DNA of 64,000 bases. Source: RPQJ01 sp963706535 (GTDB lineage Bacteria; Pseudomonadota; Gammaproteobacteria; Steroidobacterales; Steroidobacteraceae). The notes beneath the pieces were generated by a model. It saw only the letters and a list, made by a program, of their open reading frames with translations. It made no database searches and was not told the origin of the DNA. Position numbers and translations under genes: made by a program. The stretch spans positions 62,001 to 126,000 of the forward strand of contig CAVPMU010000017.1 in the NCBI GenBank assembly GCA_963706535.1. Reading direction: 5' to 3'. This document shows positions 1-8,367 of this stretch, piece after piece. Positions within the stretch are counted from its first letter, which is position 1; each line of letters starts with the position of its first letter.

Positions 1-295
1 GTGCGATCTTGGTCTGCGTGCGGAACAGCGTCCACGCGATCTCGCAGGCCACCATGTTCACTTCGTCGCTGTTGGTGAGCGCGACGATCATGTCGGCGTT
101 CGCGGCTCCTGCCAATTCGAGCACGTTGGGATGCGCGGCGTTGCCCGCGACGGTGCGTATGTCGAGGCGGTCCTGCAGGTCGCGCAGCAGGTGGTCGTTG
201 ACGTCGACGACGGTCACGTCGTTGGCTTCCTCGCGCGCGAGGTGATAGGCCGCCATCCGGCCCACCTGGCCGGCGCCGAGGATGATGATTTTCAC
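1..295 (-). CDS. trkA: Trk potassium uptake protein TrkA, N-terminal part (runs off window)
   Basis: Cytoplasmic NAD(H)-binding gating subunit of the Trk K+ uptake system. The visible 98 residues form the start of an RCK/Rossmann domain: a GAGQVG dinucleotide-binding turn at residues 7-12, the acidic end of strand two (VVDVN), and a later MIVALTNSDE stretch typical of TrkA. Full-length TrkA is about 455 residues, so most of the gene lies outside the window. The start is GTG at 295, because the nearby ATG at 303 opens a frame that stops after three codons. A TACAAT hexamer (302-307, minus strand) lies only a few bases upstream, so the mRNA may have almost no leader. It follows uvrD on the same strand. 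Confidence 0.9.
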   Translation of the reverse strand, partial: MKIIILGAGQVGRMAAYHLAREEANDVTVVDVNDHLLRDLQDRLDIRTVAGNAAHPNVLELAGAANADMIVALTNSDEVNMVACEIAWTLFRTQTKIA

Positions 296-326
296 CCGCG
301 CATTGTAGCGCCTGCGCGGGGCGCGC

Positions 327-2513
327 CTAGACGCTCTCCAGGTTGGCGTAACCCATCATCAGCCACTTGTTGCCGGCCCGCTCGAAGTTGACCTGCACCC
401 GGGCGTTGGCACCCTGGCCCTCGACCGAGAGCACCACCCCGTCGCCGAACTTCTGGTGGCGGACCCGCTGGCCGAGCCGCAGGCTGCCCGGGGAGTCGTC
501 CGTGTAGCGCTGCTGCGGGGTCCCGCGGGCCGCCGGTGCCTGGGGCCGGTGCGACGAGGCATAGGTTGGCCGCGACACCTGCACCTTGGGGCGGACCTCC
601 TGGACCAGCTCCGCCGGGACCTCGGCCAGGAAGCGCGAGGGGGCACCGTAGCTGTCCACCCCGTGCATCCGCCGCTGCTCCGCATAGGTCAGGTACAGCT
701 GGCGCATGGCGCGGGTCGTGCCCACGTAGCACAGTCGCCGCTCTTCCTCGAGGCCCTGCACGTCCATGATCGAGCGCTGGTGCGGGAAGAGGCCGTCCTC
801 CATCCCGCAGAGGAACACCACCGGGAACTCCAGGCCCTTGGCGGAGTGCAGCGTCATCATCTGCACGCAGTCCTCCCAGGCCTCGGCCTGGCCCTCGCCG
901 GACTCGAGCACGGCGTGCGAGAGGAAGGCCATGAGCGGGGAGATGTCACCGTCCTCGGGCTCGAACCCGCGCGCGGCGCTCACCAGTTCCTCGAGGTTCT
1001 CGAGCCGCGCCTCGCCCTTGTCCGCCTTGTCCTTCTGGTAGTGTCCGACCAGCCCGCTCGCCTGCAACACGTGGTCGACCTGTTCGTGCAGCGGCAGGTC
1101 GCGCGTGTCCCCGTCCAGCTTCTCGACGAGCGCGAGGAAAGCCTGCAGCGCGGCCGTGGCGCGCGCGCCCAGTTCCTCGGAGCAGGCGGTGCACGACTGC
1201 CACAGCGAAACGGAGTTCGCCCGTGCGTGGGCGCGCAACACCTCGAGCGTGCGTGCGCCGATGCCGCGGGTAGGCAGGTTAACGACGCGCTCGAAGGAGG
1301 CATCGTCGTCGCGATTGGCGATGAGGCGCAGGTAGGCGAGCGCGTCCTTGACCTCCTGGCGCTCGAAGAACCGCAGGCCCCCGTACACTCGATACGGGAT
1401 GCGCGAGGACAGCAGGTATTCCTCGAACACCCGCGACTGTGCGTTCGAGCGGTAGAGGATCGCGGTGTCGCGCCGGTTGCCGCCATGCGCCACCCAGTCG
1501 CGAATGCGGCTCACCACGAACTCCGCCTCGTCCCGCTCGTTGTACGCGCGGTACAGCCTGATCGGCTCGCCCTTGCCGCCGTCGGTCCACAGCTTCTTGC
1601 CGATGCGGCCGCCGTTGTTCGCGATGATCGCGTTGGCCGCGGCGAGGATGGTGCCGGTGGAGCGGTAGTTCTGCTCGAGCTTGTAGACCTGTACGCCCGG
1701 GAATTCGCGGCGGAACTGCTGCAGGTTCTCGACCCGCGCGCCGCGCCAGCGGTAGATGGACTGGTCGTCGTCGCCGACCACGAAGGGGATGCTGGTCGCG
1801 CCCACCAGCGCCCTCATCCAGTTGTACTGGATGGTGTTGGTGTCCTGGAACTCATCGACCAGCACGTGGGCGAAGCGGGCGCGATAGTGCTCCACGAGGC
1901 CCGGCGCCTCGCGCCAAAGCTCGTAGCTCCTGAGCAGCAGCTCGGCGAAGTCGACCACCCCATTGCGCTGGCAGGCGTCCTCGTAGGACTCGTACAGCCT
2001 GATCATCTGGCGGCGGGTGGGATCCCCGTCGTCCTTCAAGTGCTTCGGCCTGAGTCCCTCGTCCTTCTGCGCATTGATGAACCAGGTCACCTCGCGCGGC
2101 ACGCAGCGCGTCTCGTCCAGGCCGAGGCCGCGGATGATGCGCTTGACGAGCCGCTGCTGATCCTCGGCATCGAGAATCGAGAAGCCCTGCGGCAGCCCGG
2201 CCTCGCGCCAGTGCATGCGCAGCAGCCGGTGCGCGATGCCGTGGAAGGTGCCGATCCATAGCGGCGCCGCGGGCATGCCGAGCTGCGCCTCGATGCGCGC
2301 GCGCATCTCGCCCGCGGCCTTGTTGGTGAAGGTGACGGCGAGGATGCCGTGTGGCGAGACGTTCTCGACCTGCACCAGCCAGGCCACGCGGTGCGTGAGC
2401 ACGCGCGTCTTGCCGCTGCCCGCGCCGGCGAGCACCAGCGTCGGGGCAAGCGGCGCGGTGACCGCTTGCCGCTGCGCGTCGTTCAGCGGGTCGAGGAGGT
2501 GGGAGACGTCCAT
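327..2513 (-). CDS. uvrD: DNA helicase II UvrD
   Basis: Superfamily 1A 3'-5' DNA helicase of nucleotide excision repair and methyl-directed mismatch repair; it also removes RecA filaments and stalled complexes. The 728 residues match the usual ~720. Walker A is AGAGSGKT at residues 29-36, and DEFQDTN (Walker B) starts at 220. GDDDQSIY, QNYRST, TLHSAKGLEFP and YVGTTRAM follow in order. The C-terminus keeps the LGQRVRHxKFG Tudor-like segment used for RNA polymerase contact and ends in LESV as in the enterobacterial protein. The N-terminus (MDVSHLLDPLN) aligns directly with known UvrD, fixing the start. The gene is intact. Confidence 0.97.
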   Translation of the reverse strand: MDVSHLLDPLNDAQRQAVTAPLAPTLVLAGAGSGKTRVLTHRVAWLVQVENVSPHGILAVTFTNKAAGEMRARIEAQLGMPAAPLWIGTFHGIAHRLLRMHWREAGLPQGFSILDAEDQQRLVKRIIRGLGLDETRCVPREVTWFINAQKDEGLRPKHLKDDGDPTRRQMIRLYESYEDACQRNGVVDFAELLLRSYELWREAPGLVEHYRARFAHVLVDEFQDTNTIQYNWMRALVGATSIPFVVGDDDQSIYRWRGARVENLQQFRREFPGVQVYKLEQNYRSTGTILAAANAIIANNGGRIGKKLWTDGGKGEPIRLYRAYNERDEAEFVVSRIRDWVAHGGNRRDTAILYRSNAQSRVFEEYLLSSRIPYRVYGGLRFFERQEVKDALAYLRLIANRDDDASFERVVNLPTRGIGARTLEVLRAHARANSVSLWQSCTACSEELGARATAALQAFLALVEKLDGDTRDLPLHEQVDHVLQASGLVGHYQKDKADKGEARLENLEELVSAARGFEPEDGDISPLMAFLSHAVLESGEGQAEAWEDCVQMMTLHSAKGLEFPVVFLCGMEDGLFPHQRSIMDVQGLEEERRLCYVGTTRAMRQLYLTYAEQRRMHGVDSYGAPSRFLAEVPAELVQEVRPKVQVSRPTYASSHRPQAPAARGTPQQRYTDDSPGSLRLGQRVRHQKFGDGVVLSVEGQGANARVQVNFERAGNKWLMMGYANLESV

Positions 2514-2574
2514 GGAAGGGCGCGGATTCTAGCAGGCACGCCGCGGCGCGTGTCCCATGGATCACCACGGCAAA

Positions 2575-2605
2575 TGGCCCTCCCCCGCCTCGCGGGAGAG
2601 GGCCA
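2575..2605 (-). terminator. Terminator-like hairpin after the penicillin acylase gene
   Basis: A 14-bp stem with one mismatch (arm TGGCCCTC facing GAGGGCCA, continuing through CCGC/GCGG) and a 3-base loop. On the minus strand it is followed by TTTG. It sits 19 bases beyond the acylase stop codon and before uvrD's upstream region, so it fits an intrinsic terminator for the acylase transcript, although the U-tract is short. Confidence 0.55.
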
Positions 2606-2624
2606 GCTTGGCCGTCAAAGACCC

Positions 2625-5618
2625 TTACAGGCTGCCGTTGCCTTTCTTGCCCTTCTTTTTCTTCTTCTTGCCGGTGTCCTTGCCGCTCTTGCCCGGCTCC
2701 GCCGGCTTGAAGAACTGCTGGCTCGCAAGGTTCTGCATCACCTCGCCCATGCCCTGGCGCAGCGGGTACGTGTCGTTGGTGAGCCAGCGGCCGAGCAGGT
2801 TCGCGTAGTACGGGCTCCCGAGCACGCCGCTCGCGCCGCCCGGCAGCGAGCTCTCCGCGTCGATCGAGCCCGCCACCGTGCCCGGTACGCCGACGTAGCG
2901 GCGATTCGGGCCGCTGCCGAACGTGAACGACGAGGCCGAGTCGGCGCGAGCGCCATGCGAAGAGGCATCCACCACGCCGAAGCCGCCGTCCGTCGCGAGT
3001 CCCGGCAGTCCGGGGAAGGACGGCGGGAAGCCCGGGGTTGCGCCCGGGATGTTGTACGGCCCGCCCACGGCCACGCCGTCGAAAGTGATGCGGTGCAGCT
3101 TGCCCCAGAGATAATCGCCCTGGTTCGACGAATTGGCGAACGCGGCCGCGAAGGGCGCGCCCGCGAGGCGGTCGAGCGCATCCGCGAGGCTCTTCAGCAT
3201 CACGTAGTCGCGTCGCTCGGCCGGTTCCGTGAGGCCGGCCGCTGCGGCCCAGCCGAAGAAGTCGATCGTCGACAGACCGATGCCGTTGCGCTCGACGAGG
3301 TGGCGCAGCGCCTTGATGGCCTCGCCCGAGCCCGGGGTCGGCACGCCGAGGCCCTGCAGGGTGAGGTCCACGCCATTGCGGATGGCCTGTCCGCGCCACA
3401 CCGAGTAGATCGTCGCGGCGATGCTGTGCTGGACCTCGCTCGCCGACGGCAGCATCAGGTGGCCGTCAACGTCCGATGCGTCATAGCCCGAGAGCGCACC
3501 CGTGGGCGTCGTGTAATTCCACGCGCGCAGGCGTCCGACGGCCTCGGCCACGCGCGCGTCCGCGGCGAGCGCTGCCAGTGCCGCAGGCGCACCCGCGGCA
3601 CTGGCATTGTCGAACGCGCCGACGATGTAGGGCGCGAGTACCTGCGCGTCGAGCAGCGTGACGTCCGCCTGGATAGCCTTCATGTCCGTGCGACTCACCG
3701 GGCCCGCCGCGAGTCGTTGCGTCAGCGCCTGCGTGATGCGCCCGGCGCGCGTGCCGTAGTCGAACGCGTAGCCGAGGTAGTAGACGCCCTGGCCCGACTT
3801 GCGCAGCTGGTTGATCGGGTTGTTGTCGAGGGTGACGCCGGCCGGGTCGTTGTTGGCATTGACCACGAAGCCGTTCTGCGGGTTGACGACCTGCGGCAGC
3901 TCGTCGAAGGGCAGCGACTGGTAACCGCTGCCGTTGAACTCGTCCGGAGACGGGTCGACGAGCCACTCGTTGCCGCCCTCGCCGTTGCGGATGAACCACG
4001 GCGGCGAACCGGCGAAGGGCAGGCCGGCGCCGTTGAACGCCTGCAGGTCCTCGCGCAGCGGCACTTCGGCAGAGGTGAAGTAACCGATGTTGCCGTCGAT
4101 GTCGCCGTAGATGAAGTTCTGCGAGCCGACGTCGAAGTACTGCAGCGCCGCCTTGAACTCGACGAGGTTGCGGGCGTAGTTCATCAGGCGGAAGGTCTCG
4201 AGCTCGCGCGTGCCGCTGAACCCGATGTACTGCACGCTGATGGCCGTGCCGGCGCCCGTGGACTCGTCGATGTCGAGGTCCACGATCGGCCCGTTGTTGC
4301 GGCGGGGAACCGTGAGGACCACGGGCGGGATCGCGCCGCCGCTCGCCACGACGAGGTTGTCCTTCACGCCGTCGCCGAGCATGTTCACGCGGAAGGTCAC
4401 CGGAATCACGGTCACCGGTTCGGGCGAGCCCTGGTAGTAGGTGACGAAGCGCGGCAGTCCGTTCGCGTCCGGTCCGAGCGCCTGGATGCGCTCCTGGTAG
4501 GTGTCGGTGACGTCGAACCCGGTCGTCGTCTCGCCCCAGGTGACGCGGCGGTTCTGGCCCAGCACGACATAGGGTGCGCCGGCGATGCTGCTGCCGATCG
4601 TGTCGAGGCCTTCCTTGTGCGCGACGAGGTGCACCGGATAGAAGGTGGCCGGCAGGTCGAGGCCGAGGTGCGGATCGTTCGCCACCAGCGGGCGCCCGTC
4701 CACGGTGCGGCTTCCCGCGACCGCCCACTCGTTGCTGCCGATCTGCAGCTCCGTGCGCTGCAGTGTCTGCTTCAGGAACGGCACGGCCTCGTAGCGGCGC
4801 CTGATGTTGCGCAACATGCGCTCGGTGCTGGCGCCGACCGCCGGCGTGCCGCCGCTCGCGCGCCCGGACTCGGCGCTCGAGGACTTGCGGGCCGCCGCAC
4901 TCGTCTTGGCGAGCGCGCCCAGGAACGGCTTCGTGTCGTTCGCATCGAGGACGCTCACCGCGGGGTCGAAGCCGGCGGAGCGGAACACGTCGCCGAAGTA
5001 GGCGCCGTCGGGCAGCGCGGGATTGATCGGCGCGAGCTTCGCCTGGTACTGCAGGTAGTTGAGCGTCGCGTCGATGTCGAGGTCGAACGACAGCTGGAAC
5101 GTGAGCCCCTTGCCGATGACCGCGCTGTCGAGCGCCGTCCAGGGTTCGAACCGGGTGATTTCGAGGGCGGCGTACTGCGCCGGCAGCGAGCCGCTGTGCG
5201 CCACCCACGCGTTCACGCCATCGGCGAACGCCTGCAAGCCTGCCTTCATCTCGGGTGAATAGCGCGCGAGCGAACGAACCGACGCGCGACGCAGACCGAT
5301 GGTGCGCGACTGGACGTCGCCCGCGAGCGCGCCCGATCCGACCAGTTCGGCGAGCGTGCCGCTCACCTGGCGGCGCAGCAGGTCGATCTGGAACAGGCGG
5401 TCCTGCGCCGTGACCCAGCCCTGCAGGAAGATCGCATCGTGCTCGTCCTGCGCGTAGATGTGCGGCATGCCGTCGACGTCGCGCAGGATGCGCGCCGGGC
5501 CGTGCAGTTGCGGGAGCGACAAGGCCTGGTCCTGGACCTGTCCGGGCGGATTCGCCCCGGCGGACGCGAGCGCGGAAACGAGCAGCGTGCACAAAGGCAC
5601 GAATCGAGCGTGATGCAT
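2625..5618 (-). CDS. Penicillin acylase family protein (secreted Ntn-hydrolase)
   Basis: N-terminal nucleophile amidohydrolase of the penicillin/acyl-homoserine-lactone acylase family, about 997 residues. It has a signal peptide (charged start, hydrophobic LCTLLVSALASA) and an alpha-chain segment beginning with DVDGMPHIYAQ. The autocleavage site is IGSNEWAVAG, whose Ser (about residue 295) would become the N-terminal nucleophile of the beta chain after self-processing in the periplasm. The start is ATG 5618 because AGGGG lies about 7 bases upstream; the ATG at 5639 would place that site inside the gene. Unusual: the protein ends in a lysine/glycine-rich tail with six consecutive lysines, absent from classical members. 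Substrate (beta-lactam, acyl-homoserine lactone or other amide) cannot be told from sequence. Confidence 0.9.
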   Translation of the reverse strand: MHHARFVPLCTLLVSALASAGANPPGQVQDQALSLPQLHGPARILRDVDGMPHIYAQDEHDAIFLQGWVTAQDRLFQIDLLRRQVSGTLAELVGSGALAGDVQSRTIGLRRASVRSLARYSPEMKAGLQAFADGVNAWVAHSGSLPAQYAALEITRFEPWTALDSAVIGKGLTFQLSFDLDIDATLNYLQYQAKLAPINPALPDGAYFGDVFRSAGFDPAVSVLDANDTKPFLGALAKTSAAARKSSSAESGRASGGTPAVGASTERMLRNIRRRYEAVPFLKQTLQRTELQIGSNEWAVAGSRTVDGRPLVANDPHLGLDLPATFYPVHLVAHKEGLDTIGSSIAGAPYVVLGQNRRVTWGETTTGFDVTDTYQERIQALGPDANGLPRFVTYYQGSPEPVTVIPVTFRVNMLGDGVKDNLVVASGGAIPPVVLTVPRRNNGPIVDLDIDESTGAGTAISVQYIGFSGTRELETFRLMNYARNLVEFKAALQYFDVGSQNFIYGDIDGNIGYFTSAEVPLREDLQAFNGAGLPFAGSPPWFIRNGEGGNEWLVDPSPDEFNGSGYQSLPFDELPQVVNPQNGFVVNANNDPAGVTLDNNPINQLRKSGQGVYYLGYAFDYGTRAGRITQALTQRLAAGPVSRTDMKAIQADVTLLDAQVLAPYIVGAFDNASAAGAPAALAALAADARVAEAVGRLRAWNYTTPTGALSGYDASDVDGHLMLPSASEVQHSIAATIYSVWRGQAIRNGVDLTLQGLGVPTPGSGEAIKALRHLVERNGIGLSTIDFFGWAAAAGLTEPAERRDYVMLKSLADALDRLAGAPFAAAFANSSNQGDYLWGKLHRITFDGVAVGGPYNIPGATPGFPPSFPGLPGLATDGGFGVVDASSHGARADSASSFTFGSGPNRRYVGVPGTVAGSIDAESSLPGGASGVLGSPYYANLLGRWLTNDTYPLRQGMGEVMQNLASQQFFKPAEPGKSGKDTGKKKKKKGKKGNGSL

Positions 5619-5741
5619 GATTATCCCCTGGTTCGACATTTGTTCTCGCGCACGTGGTTGGCGCGCGCAGCCGTGTTTATACGCCAGATACGCGATCGCG
5701 GAAATGCGCAGTTAGGGCGGGATTATGTGAAAGCGAAAGAA

Positions 5742-5754
5742 AGGGGAAGCCCCT
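5742..5754 (-). terminator. Short hairpin at the VanZ-like gene end
   Basis: A 5-bp G/C stem (AGGGG/CCCCT) with a 3-base loop overlaps the VanZ-family stop codon and is followed on the minus strand by TTTCTTTCGCTTTC. The position and U-rich run suit a weak intrinsic terminator, but the stem is short. Confidence 0.35.
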
Positions 5755-6889
5755 ATCTCCAGCGCCAGACCATGAGTCCGGCGATCATCGCGATGACGAG
5801 GTCGATCCAGCCGAAGGTGGGCGCGGCGGCGCCGACCTGCAGCATGCAGAGCACCAGCACCAGCAGTACGGTCAGGCCGGCCGCGACGTGCGCAAACAGG
5901 CCCGCGCCGACCAGCAGCCAGGCGAGTGCGACGTAGCGGAATCCCTTGCCCGCGAGTTCCGCGGGCGGCGGCGCATTGTTAATCGAAAAGTGGGCCAGTC
6001 CCGGCATGCCCACCGTAAGCTGCGCGCCGCCGACGATGGCGGGCCACAGTGCGACGGCCGCGAGCCACGTGCTCAGCACGGCGGCGAGCAGCGCGGAGCG
6101 ACCGCGATCCTCGATCCGGTTGACCAGCACCAGCACCGGCAGCAGCAGCGCGATGGCCGCCAGCTCCGTGAACTCGAGCGTGTGCCCGGCCGTGAACGTG
6201 CGTCCCACCAGCACGGCCGCGATGACCAGCAGGAAGGCATCCACGCCGCGCTGCCGCCGGGCGAGGTGGAATACTGCCTGCGCGACGACCAGCCAGCCGA
6301 CGAAATAGGCCGCGAACTCGGCCCACCCGATGCTCGGCGAGAAGAGCGGGCGCACCGCGCGCTTCAGTTGCCGCAGGCTCGCGTCCGGCATCAGGGGCCA
6401 AAGTCGCGCCAGCAGCCACAGCACCACAATGGTGACCGCCACCGCTGCAGAACGGCCCTGCGGGCTCGCCTGCGGCGCCATGCGCGCGCCGAGCAGGTAC
6501 CAGGCCGAGCCCGCCGTCGCGCCCAGTGCGGCGCCCAGGGCGTTGAGCGACAGGTCGGTCAGGCTCGGCACGCGTGGTGCGATCGACGCCTGGAGTATTT
6601 CCATGGACAACGACAGCATCGCGCCGAGCAGGACCGTCGCCACGATGCCGCCGATGCGGCCGAGCCGCGGCTCGAGCACGAGCGCGAGGCAGAAGCCCAG
6701 CGGCGCGTACAGCAGCACGTTGTTGAACATGTCGCTGCGCGAGGCCCGCGCCCAGGTGAGCATGCGCAACGTCTCGAGCACCGGCGGACCGTCGGCGTCG
6801 AAGCCGAACGGGTACAGCGAGACGTACAGGATCAGCGCGAGGAAGACCGCGAGCAGCAGGGGCGCGGCGAAATGCGAGCGTGAGGCCAC
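5753..6889 (-). CDS. VanZ-like family membrane protein
   Basis: Integral membrane protein of 378 residues with a VanZ-type domain in the first ~130 residues. Visible features are a first membrane segment ending in LYPFGFD, the FNNVLLYAPLGFCLAL segment, and the SMEILQ and SLTDLSLNALGAALGA motifs typical of the family. About six further hydrophobic segments follow, a long C-terminal membrane extension absent from the ~160-residue teicoplanin-resistance VanZ. The start is GTG at 6889. It sits 10 bases after ctaB on the same strand, so it may be the last gene of the oxidase locus transcript. Its function is unknown; homologues occur widely without glycopeptide resistance. Confidence 0.8.
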   Translation of the reverse strand: MASRSHFAAPLLLAVFLALILYVSLYPFGFDADGPPVLETLRMLTWARASRSDMFNNVLLYAPLGFCLALVLEPRLGRIGGIVATVLLGAMLSLSMEILQASIAPRVPSLTDLSLNALGAALGATAGSAWYLLGARMAPQASPQGRSAAVAVTIVVLWLLARLWPLMPDASLRQLKRAVRPLFSPSIGWAEFAAYFVGWLVVAQAVFHLARRQRGVDAFLLVIAAVLVGRTFTAGHTLEFTELAAIALLLPVLVLVNRIEDRGRSALLAAVLSTWLAAVALWPAIVGGAQLTVGMPGLAHFSINNAPPPAELAGKGFRYVALAWLLVGAGLFAHVAAGLTVLLVLVLCMLQVGAAAPTFGWIDLVIAMIAGLMVWRWR

Positions 6890-6899
6890 CGCGCGGGCC

Positions 6900-7808
6900 T
6901 CAGGGGCGGATCATGAGGTAGTGATCGACGAGCAGCGCGGTGAACAGCAGCATCAGGTAGTTGATGGAATAGCGGAAGATCTTCATCGGCAGGTGCGTGT
7001 TGCCGCCCTGCCGGCGCAGCCGCAGCGCGTAGAGCAGGAACCTGCCGCCGAGCAGCACCGCCGCGCCCAGGTAGATGAGCCCGCTCATGCCCGTGAGGTA
7101 GGGCAGCAGTGTCGCGATCACGAGCAGGATCGTGTAGAGCAGGATGTGCAGTCGCGTGAACTCGACGCTGTAGGCAACCGGCAGCATCGGGATGCCCGCC
7201 TTCGCGTAGTCCTCGCGGCGGGCGATGGCAAGCGCCCAGAAATGCGGTGGCGTCCACACGAAGATGATCAGGAACAGCAGCAGCGAATAGGGGTCGACGC
7301 TGCCGGTGACCGCCGTCCAGCCGAGCACCGGTGGCGCCGCGCCGGCCGCGCCGCCGATCACGATGTTCTGCGGCGTCGCGTGCTTGAGCCACGCGGTGTA
7401 GAGCACGGCATAGCCGATCAGCGAGGCAAAGGTGAGCGCAGCCGTGAGCGGGTTCACCATCGTCCACAGCACCAGCATGCCCAGCACGCCGATCGCGGCG
7501 GCGTAGCCGAGCGCCTGGCGCGAGTTCAGGTGCCCGGTCGGGATCGGTCGCTTGCGGGTGCGCGCCATCTTCACGTCGAAGCGCTGGTCGAGCACGTGGT
7601 TGATGGCGGCCGCGCTCGACGCCGCGAGTCCGATGCCGAGCGTGCCGAAGACCAGGGCGGCGAGCGGCGGCAGGCCCGGGTCCGCCAGGAACATGCCCAC
7701 GACCGCCGTGAACACGATCAACGCGACCACGCGCGGCTTGCCGAGCTCGACGTAGTCGCGCCACGAGGCGGACGCGTGGGCAGCGATGTGTGAGTCCGCG
7801 GTGGTCAT
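6900..7808 (-). CDS. ctaB: Protoheme IX farnesyltransferase (heme O synthase)
   Basis: Polytopic membrane prenyltransferase that adds a farnesyl group to heme b to give heme O, the precursor of the heme A used by the aa3 oxidase encoded nearby. It has 302 residues, normal length. The first Asp-rich motif reads NHVLDQRFDVKM followed by RTRKRPIPTG. The second conserved loop (NIVIGGAAGAAPP, GWTAVTG) and FVWTPPHFWALAI are present. Around nine hydrophobic segments are visible. It belongs functionally with ctaA, but about 2.5 kb of unrelated DNA separates them. The start is ATG 7808. Confidence 0.96.
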   Translation of the reverse strand: MTTADSHIAAHASASWRDYVELGKPRVVALIVFTAVVGMFLADPGLPPLAALVFGTLGIGLAASSAAAINHVLDQRFDVKMARTRKRPIPTGHLNSRQALGYAAAIGVLGMLVLWTMVNPLTAALTFASLIGYAVLYTAWLKHATPQNIVIGGAAGAAPPVLGWTAVTGSVDPYSLLLFLIIFVWTPPHFWALAIARREDYAKAGIPMLPVAYSVEFTRLHILLYTILLVIATLLPYLTGMSGLIYLGAAVLLGGRFLLYALRLRRQGGNTHLPMKIFRYSINYLMLLFTALLVDHYLMIRP

Positions 7809-8074
7809 GGCGGGGGCGAATTGTACAGGGGGGCGGCCGATGCGGGCGCGCGATCCGGCAGTCGAGGCGAGACGAATACGGGTGGCGCTACGGCACGGAC
7901 TGCGCTGCGCACTGAACCCGTGCGTCGTTCTTGAAACTCACCTAGAAACATTGAGTTGCGATTGCTGGCAGAGTGTCGTACCTGGTAACTTTCGATCCCT
8001 GCTGCAGGGCGCGATCGTGGCGCATGGGTCGGCGCCACGCGTGCCTGGGTCCCATTCGCCAGGGAGTCAGGACC
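7809..8074. other. 266-base intergenic region between ctaB and the zinc-ribbon gene
   Basis: No gene is supported here. The region separates two divergent starts and should carry promoters for both, but I find no convincing -35/-10 pair. Bases from about 7920 are visibly less G/C-rich than the flanking oxidase genes, which may mark the edge of acquired DNA. Confidence 0.4.
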
Positions 8075-8302
8075 ATGAATACGAGCGCCATCGAAGTACG
8101 ACCGGGTCTGCGTTGTGGTGAGTGCGGGAGTAAAGAGATCCAGATCTGCCTGCCCGCGTACTTTGTAGCCAACGGTACGCTGGAGAAGCCGGTATCGGTG
8201 GATTACGACGCAGAAGCGTTGAGCTACTGGTGCCCGGAATGTGATGCCACCGTCGATGCCCTGGCTCCGGACGGCGAAGTATTGAGCGGAGTCTGGGACT
8301 GA
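8075..8302 (+). CDS. Small zinc-ribbon-like protein (75 residues)
   Basis: Hypothetical cytoplasmic protein with two Cys pairs, CGEC near residue 14 and CPEC near residue 53, spaced as in a four-cysteine zinc ribbon. Between them lies an acidic, aromatic segment (VDYDAEALSYW). The start is ATG 8075 because AGGGAG lies about 9 bases upstream; an earlier in-frame ATG at 7973 would add 34 basic, cysteine-containing residues without family look. It converges on the nuclease-ATPase gene, and the two sit together as an insert in the oxidase locus. It could be a nucleic-acid-binding partner or simply an independent passenger. Confidence 0.6.
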   Translation: MNTSAIEVRPGLRCGECGSKEIQICLPAYFVANGTLEKPVSVDYDAEALSYWCPECDATVDALAPDGEVLSGVWD

Positions 8303-8367
8303 GGGCGAGCCGTCGGATAGAGCGAAATGCGCATCGCGATCGGCGACCAGATTCAATGACCTCCGGT

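Noticed and set aside
5140..5170. A GGTTCGAA string resembling a tRNA T-loop
   Set aside because: It lies in the coding sequence of the acylase and no cloverleaf arms surround it.
456..5258. Very long plus-strand open frames (about 600 and 970 codons) opposite uvrD and the penicillin acylase
   Set aside because: They lie exactly opposite genes with complete family motifs. Arg/His/Val-rich translations are the usual antisense product of GC-rich codon use, and no domain is visible.
5753..6889. Glycopeptide-resistance gene vanZ
   Set aside because: Only the N-terminal domain is VanZ-like, the protein is twice as long, and no van cluster genes are present.
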